Shown here piece after piece: positions 39,049 to 47,916 of a stretch of DNA of 64,000 nucleotides. A program made the translations under genes and the position numbers. Numbering within the stretch: the stretch's first letter is position 1; the number at the start of each line of letters is the position of its first letter. Where the stretch lies: positions 3,574,217 to 3,638,216 of the forward strand of contig OX639992.1 of the NCBI GenBank assembly GCA_951828515.1. The letters run 5' to 3'. The notes below the pieces were generated by a model, which was not told the origin of the DNA, did no database searches, and worked only from the letters and a program-made list of their open reading frames with translations. Source of the stretch: an uncultured Poribacteria bacterium (lineage in GTDB: Bacteria; Poribacteria; WGA-4E; WGA-3G).

Positions 39049-40374
39049 TCAACGTGGGTCTATAGAGATTTTCGCGAGAAAAGAGTTGACTTTCCCTTCC
39101 CCGCTGAACGAATTACCGGTAGCCCCTAACTTAAAATGTGTGCCTTTGTCAAAACGGTGCGTGATCCTTCCACCCTTACCCGGTATAATCCCTGATGCCG
39201 AGGTAAGGACACTTTTAGGCATACCGTTCGTGGAAAGTTCGCTATCGCTTGTAAACAGAATGAAGGCACCAGCACCCTCTGCACTCCCGATCCAAAGGTC
39301 GATCGTGAGCATACCGCCATTTTTAAATGCCGTCGTATCAATCTCAACGACAGTATAATCTTGATAGCCTGCCGCCGGTGTTTGGAAAATGCTCAGAACG
39401 TCTTGTGAAGGTTTTTCATCGTTGAGCACGACGTTCTTTGCCTGTGTGGAGAGAAACCTCGGTCTATATTCCGATGGATCTGCATTCGGCGCAAATCCAT
39501 CACCTTTACTCGGTGTCGTAGATTTACCAGCTTGGGTCCGCACATCCGGTTTCGATGTGAGATTTAGAACAATAGGTGTGTCAATGAGTTCTACCGTCAT
39601 TTCCGATGGGGCATCGAAATTGTAAGGCTGTTGGAAACGTGTTAAATACTGACTGCTTGCTCCAAGTGCCATCACAACAAGAATAAGGCTTGAAGCGGCA
39701 ATTGCCCACGGCACAAATGGTTTACCGAAGGAAGGGGATGCAGGTTCAATACGGGAAACTTCCTGCATGATTTTCTCGGTGAGATTCGCCCTAATTTGGA
39801 AACCCTCCAACGCCTCTTGGATCATGGGTTCCGCCTTCTTTAAGCGGTGTCGCGCACGACGGAGCCGACTCTTAACCGTACTCGCTGACACACCCAAAAA
39901 CCGGCTAATCTCTTCACACGTCATTTCTCCAAAATAATGGAGTGTAACGACAGTGCGTTCACTTTCCCGCAGTCGGGCAAGCAATCTTTGGACGATGTCG
40001 CGTTGCGCTTCAGTAGCCGCTTTCTCCTGCTCCTCGGCAATATATTGAGAATACGTCCCACCTTCTATCAGTTCGGTGTCCGTATCTTCCAGCGATTGCG
40101 TCTGTATCCGTTTCTTTCTGAGCCATGCGTAGCATTGACGTGCCGCGATTCTATAAAGCCACCCCGCAAAACGACGCGGATCCCTCAGTGTTGCCAGTTT
40201 CTTATAAACCCGCAGGAAGGTATCCTGTGTAATTTCCTCAGCAATATGGAAATCGCCTACCTTCCGCCACGCGAGTGCGTGAACCTGCTTTTGATATTTT
40301 TTTACCAATTGCGCAAAAGCGTTTTCATCGCCTGTGAGACTGCGTTGAATTAGTTCAACATCGTCGTTTTTCAT
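39049..40374 (-). CDS. Membrane-anchored ECF sigma factor with C-terminal beta-rich domain
   Basis: Residues 1-185 are a complete ECF sigma factor: region 2 (ITQDTFLRVYKKLATLRDPRRFAGWLYRIA) and region 4 (MTCEEISRFLGVSASTVKSRLRRARHRL). A short linker (ANLTEKIMQEVSRIEP) leads to one membrane helix (about 221-239, WAIAASSLILVVMALG). The exported part ends in a 120-residue domain (about 318-441) containing GYQDYTVVEIDTTAF, MLTIDLWIGSAEGAG, FDKGTHFKLGATGN and NSFLAKISI. The same domain ends three neighbouring SelN-like selenoproteins. Sigma regions would be inside and the shared domain outside the cell, as in transmembrane one-component regulators. GGAGG precedes the ATG. It is the obvious candidate to read the GCAACC/CGTCAT promoters around it. 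Confidence 0.88.
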   Translation of the reverse strand: MKNDDVELIQRSLTGDENAFAQLVKKYQKQVHALAWRKVGDFHIAEEITQDTFLRVYKKLATLRDPRRFAGWLYRIAARQCYAWLRKKRIQTQSLEDTDTELIEGGTYSQYIAEEQEKAATEAQRDIVQRLLARLRESERTVVTLHYFGEMTCEEISRFLGVSASTVKSRLRRARHRLKKAEPMIQEALEGFQIRANLTEKIMQEVSRIEPASPSFGKPFVPWAIAASSLILVVMALGASSQYLTRFQQPYNFDAPSEMTVELIDTPIVLNLTSKPDVRTQAGKSTTPSKGDGFAPNADPSEYRPRFLSTQAKNVVLNDEKPSQDVLSIFQTPAAGYQDYTVVEIDTTAFKNGGMLTIDLWIGSAEGAGAFILFTSDSELSTNGMPKSVLTSASGIIPGKGGRITHRFDKGTHFKLGATGNSFSGEGKVNSFLAKISIDPR

Positions 40375-40482
40375 CCATTACCTCCAAAGAACTAAACTTG
40401 GAGAATCTATGAGAATGGTAGCGAGACTGATAGGTTGGACGAAAATCCGTAGACATCCATCCAACCTGCTGATATATTTGGA

Positions 40483-42480
40483 TCACTTGACATCATAAAT
40501 GAACCAGCTACCTTCCACTTTTCGCATCTTAACGAATACTTCCTGTTGTGGTGCCATCGGCACTCTCAATCGGAAGTGGAATTCGTCACCTACATATTCG
40601 CTGCTCAAAATCTCCATTTCACTCAACATTTCACTTATCTGAGCGCGCATATCTTCTGGCACATCGGTAAAATCACCTCCAAGTGTTTCTCTGGCATCCC
40701 CTGCAAGCATCGGGAGTATTGTCTCTCCATCAAGATCCTTAAATGCCTTCACGAAAGTGTTCATTGCATCTTCCGCAGATTGTTCTGGACGCACTGGTGA
40801 CACTTTTCTGGATGCTGTTTCCTGATTCGGTTCGACAGAGATTTTTGCCCAAAAAGCGTTGACACTTCCTTTCTGGCTGAACCAATTGCCTGTACCCCCC
40901 AGCTTAAAAATTTTACCCCGATCAAAACGATACTTGATTGTCCCTCTTTTACCGGGTGGAACATCCCATGCAGAAGCAAGTGCTCCGTGAGGCATACCCT
41001 CTGTCGGGAGTTCAGTGTCAGCATCGTAAAGATCGAACGATCCCTTGGGTTCAGCATTCCCTACCAGAATATCAATAGTAAGCAGACCGCCGCTTTTAAA
41101 CGCTGTCGTATCAATTTCAATGACAGTATAGTCTTGAAAACCGCGTCCTGGTGCCCGAAAAATATTGAGGACCTCCCGTTTCGGTTTTTCACTGGTGAGT
41201 GTAACTTTCAAATCCTTTGACACAGCATCTAATTCAGGAAAAGACCCTGAATCAGGTTCTAATGAAGGTTTCGAGGTCTCCTCCCGAAATCCGGGAAGTT
41301 TTCCATCTAAGGCTTCCGTGAGAAATAAAAGGTACCCGTTAGCACCGTTGTAAGGTGATATGCGTTCATTAACGGGGAGTCTACCCATTAGTTCAAATTC
41401 CGTCGATAGCACCAGGGAATCCGCAGGTGATTTTTTCTTCCATCCTTTCATGATTGCTTGTGCCAAGGCGTGGGTTGTGTCAAATGTTGTACCTTCGCGC
41501 TCGCGTCTCTTATCAATCGGATCCCGCAAACTCGGGACCCGTCCTAATTTGGAATTCGGCACCCATGTGTTGATGAAATTTTCATTCAAGAACTCTATAA
41601 TTTGATCGTCGGAGAGGACACCTGCCCTCAAGGATTTACCGCTCCCTCAGCACGACTCATCAGCAAGCGGGCCATCTATTGAGATGACGTGAATCGGTTT
41701 TTGCTGCGCTGGTGCCATTTCCAATGCTTCCTCCAATGAAACCCAGTTGATTTGCTGCGATTTGTAGAAACGCAATATCAGCTTACGTTCAGCTGCTTCT
41801 TGTGTAATTGATTCTACAAACTTGATGTCTGGGGCAATCTCTCTGATCTCAGCACGGAGTTCTATTTGTGGACAAAAACCGACATCTATAGTTCTGGTAC
41901 TGTTTCGTCCAACATCAAAATTCAGTACACCTTCAGGAACGTACATCTTGAAAGAGGCAACCTTTTCCTTAATTCGATCAATGACAAGATACCCAGTGAA
42001 TTGAGACGGAGTGAACCGACCATCTTCTAAGATGAATTCTGCATGGATGCGGAACACGATTTCAGCATATTTATCATTATAGGCGCGCAAGCATGCCCAC
42101 AAGCCATAGGAATCCCCCGCATTCATACTAATATCCAGACTTGGCTTAGGGTAGAGTTGGCGTAGTAATTCCAGCACACCCCCTTCTTCGATCTTCCAGA
42201 GATCGCCAACAGAAACTGCTTCAGAGGGCAGAAAAGTCCGAAAAACCGATGCAGGATACCGCTTCTCGGGTTCAGCAACTCGTAGATTTGCCAGTTCATC
42301 CCACTCCACATGGAAACCATATTGTGTATATTCAATCGGGGCAATGAACCCTTTTACTAACACTTCCGATGCGTCATTAAGATTAAGTGTAATTTTGTTA
42401 TCAGCTGATGAGTGATTATCAGCACCGAGTTGTCCACTCATCACCACCAGAATAAGAAACCCAACCGTCAAAATTTTCAT
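40483..42480 (-). CDS. Selenoprotein N-like protein A, read through UGA as selenocysteine
   Basis: The frame from ATG 42480 (AAGGAG before it) meets TGA at 41649-41647 and continues in the same frame to 40483, giving 665 residues with Cys277-Sec278 in DESCUGSGKSLR. The N-terminus is a signal peptide (MKILTVGFLILVVMSG), so the protein is exported. Residues about 120-260 match animal SelN: VFRIHAEF, FTPSQFTG, MYVPEGVLNFDV, PQIELRA. After Sec come LNENFINTWVP and a thioredoxin-like remainder. The shared beta-rich domain (GFQDYTVIEIDTTAF) follows, then an extra C-terminal NTF2-like segment (DAMNTFVKAFKDLDGETILPML) found only in this copy. A CU pair suggests a thiol/selenol redox role. Conventional gene calling splits it at the TGA. 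Confidence 0.9.
41614..41629 (-). promoter_or_regulatory. Bacterial SECIS-like stem-loop, gene A
   Basis: Seventeen bases after the UGA, GAGGGC pairs with GUCCUC (one G-U) around the tetraloop AGGU. A GU in the loop 25 or so bases from the UGA is what SelB-dependent bacterial SECIS elements need, and AGGU is also in the fdhF loop of E. coli. Confidence 0.75.
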
Positions 42481-42572
42481 TTTCAAATCTCCTTGTAATA
42501 ATTGACAATAACATTCTACATCAATAATGCCTATACAACAAGTTGTTGCTCACGTAGATTCTAATCTCGATA

Positions 42573-42605
42573 TATAATGACGCGGGTACCAGACAAAACG
42601 GTTGC
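42573..42605 (-). promoter_or_regulatory. ECF-type promoter of SelN-like gene A
   Basis: Minus strand GCAACCGTTTT (42605-42595) and CGTCATTATA (42582-42573); 17 bases between GCAACC and CGTCAT. The leader down to the ATG is nearly identical to that of gene B. Confidence 0.85.
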
Positions 42606-42696
42606 TTAATTCCACGGAGGCAGCTTTAAAAAAATGTAACATAGAGAGAGGACTCCGTTACAAGTAAAGTTGTATTGAATACACAAAACCCGTGTA

Positions 42697-44367
42697 TTAA
42701 TTTGAGTCTCTTTTCTCAACCCCGGTTTCTACAGAAATTGTAGCAAGAAACGCATTGGTACTTCCGTTTTTACTAAACCAATCACCGGTAGCCCCCAACT
42801 GAAAGGATTGACCGCGCTCAAAGGTATACATAATTTTCTCTATTCCACCGGGTGGAATACCCCACGCTGAAGCAAGGGCATTCTTAGGTACTCCTTCTGT
42901 TGGCAGTTTACTGTCACCTGCAAACAAATCAAACGAACCAGCAGCTTCGGCATGTCCAACAGAAATATCAATCGTGAGCATACCACCCTTTTCAAACGCT
43001 GTTGCATCAATCTCAACGACAGTATAATCTTGATAACCCGGTTCTGGTGTCCGAAAAATATTCAGGATCTCCTGTGAGGTCCGAACATCGTTAAGTACAA
43101 CTTTCAAGTTACTCAATACAGTCTCCGAGTTGAGAGGCTCTGGTTCTGAAGTATTTTCACCCAACCCAGGAAGTTTTCCGTCTAAGGATTCCTTAAGAAA
43201 CGTTAGGTAACGTTGCCCCATGTTTGATCCGATAAGATCATTGACGGGTTGTCTACCCATCACTTCAAGATCTGTCGAGAGAATCAAAGAATCCGATGGT
43301 GAACGCTTCTTCCAGCCTTTCATGATCCCTTGTGCCAAAGGGCGCATTCTGTCAAACGGCTGGAACCCTTGCTCGCGGCGCGCTGTCATGTATACTTTTT
43401 TATTCGGCGTGCGCTCCAATTCAAAATTCGACACCCATGTGTTGATGAAATTTTCGTTCAAGTACTCAATAATTCGGTTATTGGAGAGGACAACTGCCCT
43501 CAGGGCTTTGCCGCTCCCTCAGCACGATTCATCCATTAACGGTCCATCAATGGAGATGGCGTGAATAGGCTTCTGCTGTGTTTGTGCCATTTCCAATACC
43601 CGATCCGGCGGTACCCAGTTAATTTGCTGTGATTTGTAGAAACGTAGTATCAGCGCGTGTTCAGCGGTTTCTTGGGGAATGGATTCTGCGAATTCAACGT
43701 TTTCCAGAAGATCTTGTGTCCCAGCACGAAGTTCCATTTGGCAAAAACCACCCGCTACAATACTATGGTTTGCGTCTTTGTCTCTCTTCCAGTTAACATC
43801 AAAGTTTATTGGACCATCAGGAACGTACATCTCAAAGAAGGCAACCTTATCTTCGATCCGATCGATCACAAGTTGTCCTGTAAACTGGGATGGAGTAAAC
43901 CATCCATCTTGTAGTTTGAACTCTGCATGAATCCGAAATACAATGTAGGCAAATTGATCGTTGTAAGCGCGTAAGCACGCCCACAAGCCATAGGAATCCC
44001 CCGAATTGATATGCATATTCAAATTCGGGTTGGGGTGCAGCTGCCGAAACAAGGTGAGTGCCCCTTCCGCCTCAATCCTCCATGTTTCACCAATTGAAAC
44101 CGGTTCGTCTGGAAGAAAAGCGTGGAAAACCGATGCAGGATACCGCTTCTCAGGTTCAGCAGCGCGCAGATTCATCAAGGTGTCCCACTCCTTAAAAGAG
44201 GTCTCGGATAAGTTCTCCCCAACAGGCGCGATGAAGCCTTTCACGAATATTTCTGCTGTCCCATCAAGGTTAAGCGTGATTTTATTAGGGGTTGCCGAGT
44301 GGTCATCAGCATTTAGTTGTCCGCTCATCATTGCCAAAATAATGAAACCAACAATCCAGATTTTCAT
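42697..44367 (-). CDS. Selenoprotein N-like protein B, read through UGA as selenocysteine
   Basis: The frame from ATG 44367 (AAGGAG) passes TGA at 43521-43519 and ends at 42697, giving 556 residues with Cys282-Sec283 in DESCUGSGKALR. It has a signal peptide (MKIWIVGFIILAMMSG). SelN-like landmarks are IVFRIHAEF, WFTPSQFTG, MYVPDGPINFDVNW, QMELRA, then NENFINTWVSN after Sec. The shared beta-rich domain (GYQDYTVVEIDATAF...LGATGDWFSKNG) forms the C-terminus; the NTF2-like tail of copy A is absent. Closest paralogue is A, including about 120 bases of nearly identical leader, so this is a recent tandem duplication. Confidence 0.9.
43486..43501 (-). promoter_or_regulatory. Bacterial SECIS-like stem-loop, gene B
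   Basis: Same place and stem as in gene A (GAGGGC/GUCCUC, 17 bases after UGA); the loop is AGUU and keeps the GU. A competing GCCC/GGGC hairpin is also possible just upstream. Confidence 0.7.
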
Positions 44368-44458
44368 TTTCAATCTCCTTGTAATAATTAACAATAACAT
44401 TCTACATCAACAATGCCTATACAACAGGTTGTTGCTCACGTAGGTTCTAATCTCGATA

Positions 44459-44491
44459 TATAATGACGCGGGGAACCGACAAAACGGTTGC
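44459..44491 (-). promoter_or_regulatory. ECF-type promoter of SelN-like gene B
   Basis: GCAACCGTTTT (44491-44481) and CGTCATTATA (44468-44459), 17 bases between the hexamers. Confidence 0.85.
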
Positions 44492-44608
44492 TTAATTCTG
44501 CATAGGGGCACATGCCGTAAGTAACAATGCTTAAATATTCCCTTGTTATCACTTACAGGATTCTGAAGTTTTGATAAGGATAAAATCATTCTAATTTCTA
44601 AACCTGCT

Positions 44609-45433
44609 CTAAGGAACGACCGCTCTTCTTTTCACATCCGCCCAAGTTGTTGCAACTTTATCACTCGGTGAAACGGCGAGGAAATTCCCTACCATTGTTT
44701 GTTTAATTTCATTGTCACTGAGTGCCCGTCGCCAGACCGCGGCTTCGTCAATAAAACCGTTGATAAATGCATACTGGGATCTATTTTTTGCGCACCCGAT
44801 CCGTAGGTTCGCGTCATTACCACCGAAGAAGTTGAACTCCTTTTTCTTTTTACCTATGACTTTACCATCTAAATAAATTTTCATGGTTTTTCCGTCGTAG
44901 CTTCCAGTAACATGATACCATTTTTGAACACCCATTTTGTGTAGAACTGCGAATTCATGCCGGTTCGTAATCCCTTGTTTCTCCCGCGACCCGAGAAACA
45001 ACACAATCTCTGGTCCGTTACCGATATCGGAACTACCGATACCGTAAGTGCCAGCCCAACCTTCCCCCGAATGGCAACCTTTATCGAGCCAATGCAACAT
45101 TCTTTTGCCTTTCCATGTTTCTTGATAGTAAATCCATGTCATCATTGTTATTTCGCCTGTAACTTTCAGCTTCTCCTGAGCGGGGATACTGACGCAATCC
45201 TGACCATCATCTGTAATGTGAATTGCCTTGCCATATTTGCCTTTCACAATCTTGGTATTCTCAAGAATCTCGGCATTAAGACCATTCCCAGATTCATTAA
45301 CAACCGTCTGATCTTTAACGTTATCAAACGTTAGATAAAAAACGAGTTCCTCATCCAAACTCGCGTTAGCGGAAATCGTCCCAAACAGAATAACAATCCC
45401 CAAAAAAGCAGTACCGATAAATTCTCGTATCAT
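44609..45433 (-). CDS. Secreted LamG/concanavalin-like lectin-fold protein 1
   Basis: The 274-residue protein begins with a signal peptide (IREFIGTAFLGIVILFGTISANA) and folds as one LamG domain: LVFYLTFDNVKDQTVVNESG, ITMMTWIYYQETW, WYHVTGSYDGKTMKIYLDGK, NGFIDEAAVWRRALSDNEI. Such domains bind glycans or proteins; no catalytic site is visible. The chain ends VATTWADVKRRAVVP, a tail shared with the paralogue at 46695 and in part with the protein at 54675. I start at the ATG behind AGGAG; the upstream in-frame stretch lies in the promoter. It has its own ECF-type promoter. Confidence 0.85.
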   Translation of the reverse strand: MIREFIGTAFLGIVILFGTISANASLDEELVFYLTFDNVKDQTVVNESGNGLNAEILENTKIVKGKYGKAIHITDDGQDCVSIPAQEKLKVTGEITMMTWIYYQETWKGKRMLHWLDKGCHSGEGWAGTYGIGSSDIGNGPEIVLFLGSREKQGITNRHEFAVLHKMGVQKWYHVTGSYDGKTMKIYLDGKVIGKKKKEFNFFGGNDANLRIGCAKNRSQYAFINGFIDEAAVWRRALSDNEIKQTMVGNFLAVSPSDKVATTWADVKRRAVVP

Positions 45434-45502
45434 GTTCTCTTTTTCTCCTATAGCGTCTATTACGCTTTCCAAAATTTGCCACACGAATATTGGGTTGATA
45501 TA

Positions 45503-45535
45503 TACAGTGACGCGGATTAAGGACAAAACGGTTGC
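45503..45535 (-). promoter_or_regulatory. ECF-type promoter of LamG gene 1
   Basis: GCAACCGTTTT (45535-45525) and CGTCACTGTA (45512-45503), 17 bases between the hexamers; one base differs in the second hexamer (CGTCAC). Confidence 0.8.
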
Positions 45536-45628
45536 CTAATTCTGAAAACATAAGAAAAATATGATGCCCGGAGCGGAAAGCGCACATAATACCAGAAAAT
45601 CAGTTTTATGGTGATTCTGTCTATAACA

Positions 45629-46651
45629 CTATTTCTTTTTTATTTTTCCCCATACTCTGCTTAGCAGTTGCGATTGTGGCGAAACAGGCAACAAATACAT
45701 AGGGTCGAACCAATCCCCTCCAAAATTCGCATCAAAAACCCGCCCAATATGTGTCAACTGGGTCCGAGTACCACTGTTCACATCAAGTTTGAAAATGTGT
45801 AGACGACCATTAATTTTTTGTGTATAAAGGACTTCTTCTCCATCTGGCGACAATACAGGATACTGTGCCCTTGGACCGGCTTCATCCACAAGTTCTCGGA
45901 GATCAGTCCCGTCCCGGTTCACAATGTAGATTGTCTCCTTATCCAGCCATACGGCGGGGAAACGATCCCCCGGCAAAAGGCGCGGTAAGGGATTCTTATT
46001 CCAAGAAAAAACGATCTTACGCCCCGTTGCCGACCAAAAGGGATGATTTTGCCAAGACGTTGCGGTCCTCGGTAGGAGGTGTTTTTGCCTTCGTGTATGG
46101 ATGTCAATGAGGGCAACTCGACAGGTATCTCCAATATAAGACATATATGCTATTTTCGTCCCATCGGGCGACCACGTAGGATATCTGCCCTCCACGATGC
46201 TCTCCTCTTTTTGTGAACCCAAGGTTGCAACGTGGATATGGAACTTGACACTGTTCCAATTCAGGTGTGTGTAAGCGATCTGTTTGCCATCCGGTGACCA
46301 CGTCGGAGAATCCCTATAAGCCTTTCTTTTCCTCGTGAAGACACGTCGAACATTAGATCCACTCGGATCCATCAGATACAGGTCTCGAATGCTGCCATCA
46401 CGATCGGAGACGAAAAGAATCTCCTCACCAGTAGGAGACCAAACGGCGTTCAGATCATTTGCGCGATGTTGTGTTAAATTCACTTGTTCGCTGCCGTCTG
46501 GATTCATGATGTAGACCTCGTAATTACCGTCTCGTGAAGAGGTGAACAAAATTTTGGCGGTTGTAGGTGCTGTTGCGAAAACGAGGCAACCGCTTACGTC
46601 CAGTATCAACACGTTCAATATAGCAAAAACGAACAACCGTATTGTTTTCAT
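45629..46651 (-). CDS. TolB-like beta-propeller protein, exported
   Basis: The 340 residues start with a signal peptide (TIRLFVFAILNVLILDVSG) and then carry WD40-like TolB repeats: AKILFTSSRDGNYEVYIMNP, WSPTGEEILFVSDRDG, WSPDGKQIAYTHLNW, YPTWSPDGTKIAYMSY, YPVLSPDGEEVLYTQ. The protein is a periplasmic propeller of the TolB/PD40 class; a true Pal-binding TolB N-domain is absent, so it is not TolB itself. ATG 46651 was chosen for the AAGGAA before it. It lies 43 bases downstream of LamG gene 2 and probably forms an operon with it under the ECF-type promoter at 47581. Confidence 0.82.
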   Translation of the reverse strand: MKTIRLFVFAILNVLILDVSGCLVFATAPTTAKILFTSSRDGNYEVYIMNPDGSEQVNLTQHRANDLNAVWSPTGEEILFVSDRDGSIRDLYLMDPSGSNVRRVFTRKRKAYRDSPTWSPDGKQIAYTHLNWNSVKFHIHVATLGSQKEESIVEGRYPTWSPDGTKIAYMSYIGDTCRVALIDIHTRRQKHLLPRTATSWQNHPFWSATGRKIVFSWNKNPLPRLLPGDRFPAVWLDKETIYIVNRDGTDLRELVDEAGPRAQYPVLSPDGEEVLYTQKINGRLHIFKLDVNSGTRTQLTHIGRVFDANFGGDWFDPMYLLPVSPQSQLLSRVWGKIKKK

Positions 46652-46694
46652 TTTATATTCCTTTATGAGGAGATTCTGATTTTGCAAGTAGCCG

Positions 46695-47513
46695 TTAAGG
46701 TGCGATCGCTCTCCTTTTCATATCCGCCCAGGTCGTCGCCACTTTATCACTCGGTGAAACGGCGAGAAAGTTCCCTGTCATGGCTTGTTTAATTTCATCA
46801 TCGCTCAGGGCTCGTTGCCAGACAGCAGCTTCGTCAATAGAACCATTGACAAATGCAGCGTGTGCTCTATCTTTTACACATCCAATTTGAACATCAGCAT
46901 CATTGTCACCAGCTAAATTGAATTTTCTCTCTTCTTCGCCTATGACTTTACCATCTACATAGATTTTCATGGTTTCGCCATCGTAGTTGGCTGCCACATG
47001 ATGCCATTTTTTAGCCACCATTTTGTGTGGACTGGCCAGATCCTTCCGCCCTGTCACATTCCCTTGATTATCCCGTGATCCCAAATATAACCAGATTAGT
47101 GGTCCTCCACCGATATCACCACTCTGAATACCATAGGAGGTCGCCGCACCAGCCGTATGACAGTCTTTATCAAACCAATGTGTTCTCTTACCTATCCATG
47201 TTTCTGGATAATAAATCCATAACACCATTGTTATCTCACCTCTAACTTTTAGTTTTTCCTGAGAAGCGATATTGACGCAATCCACCCTTTGACCTGTGAT
47301 ACGGATTGCCTCTCCATATTTGCCCTTGACAATCTCGGCATTCTCAACTATTTCTGCATCAAGACCATTTCCAGATTCATCAAGAATCGTTTGATTTTTA
47401 ACGTTATCGAACGTCAGATAAAAAACGAGTCCCTCATCCAAACCCGCGTTGGCAAAAGCTATCAACGATAGCATAATAACACTCGAAAAAGCAGCAATAA
47501 ATGCCCGTAACAT
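46695..47513 (-). CDS. Secreted LamG/concanavalin-like lectin-fold protein 2
   Basis: This 272-residue paralogue of the protein at 44609 has the same plan: signal peptide (LRAFIAAFSSVIMLSLIAFANA), LamG body (LVFYLTFDNVKNQTILDESG, WHHVAANYDGETMKIYVDGK, NGSIDEAAVWQRALSDDEI) and tail VATTWADMKRRAIAP. AGGAGG precedes the ATG. It leads an operon with the TolB-like gene. With copy 1 it brackets the TolB-like gene, indicating a local duplication. Confidence 0.85.
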   Translation of the reverse strand: MLRAFIAAFSSVIMLSLIAFANAGLDEGLVFYLTFDNVKNQTILDESGNGLDAEIVENAEIVKGKYGEAIRITGQRVDCVNIASQEKLKVRGEITMVLWIYYPETWIGKRTHWFDKDCHTAGAATSYGIQSGDIGGGPLIWLYLGSRDNQGNVTGRKDLASPHKMVAKKWHHVAANYDGETMKIYVDGKVIGEEERKFNLAGDNDADVQIGCVKDRAHAAFVNGSIDEAAVWQRALSDDEIKQAMTGNFLAVSPSDKVATTWADMKRRAIAP

Positions 47514-47580
47514 GTTTTCTTTTCCTCCTATAGCGTTATTTGAACTTTCTAAAATATGTCATACAAATATCGTGTCGAGA

Positions 47581-47613
47581 TATAATGACGCGGAGGATCG
47601 GAAAAACGGTTGC
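47581..47613 (-). promoter_or_regulatory. ECF-type promoter of the LamG2-TolB-like operon
   Basis: GCAACCGTTTT (47613-47603) and CGTCATTATA (47590-47581), 17 bases between the hexamers. Confidence 0.85.
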
Positions 47614-47744
47614 CTAATTCTTCAAAAAATAATGGAAAATCGGATACATACCTAATAGAAAAAGCCCAACACCACTGATTCTGCATGTATTTAACAGAAA
47701 CGTAGATCTGCAGTCCCGCGTTGACAGGTGGTTTAGGTTAATAT

Positions 47745-47908
47745 AACCCAAGTTGCTACCTAATAGGTCATGGACGTTTCAACACGGATTTTTCAAGGAA
47801 AAACATCTCTTTATACCCCGTAGGGGTGGTATGTCTATAGAAAATCGGGTATTCAAGGAGTTGCACCGCGTAGGGGTGCTATGTAAATGGAAGCTGGCAA
47901 CTTGGGTT
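47745..47908. mobile_element. MITE-like element with AACCCAAGTTGC ends
   Basis: AACCCAAGTTGC (47745-47756) is perfectly mirrored by GCAACTTGGGTT (47897-47908), with partial extension of the match into TTAATAT on the outside. The 164-base element is non-coding and holds two tandem copies of ACCCCGTAGGGGTGGTATGT / ACCGCGTAGGGGTGCTATGT. It ends nine bases from the stop codon of SelN-like gene C. Confidence 0.75.
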
Positions 47909-47916
47909 AATATATC

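Noticed and set aside
40409-40438. A copy of the ECF promoter upstream of the membrane-anchored sigma gene
   Set aside because: The minus strand has CCAACC and then TCTCAT about 18 bases on, but both hexamers deviate and the spacing is off. Autoregulation is attractive, but the match is too weak to list as a feature.
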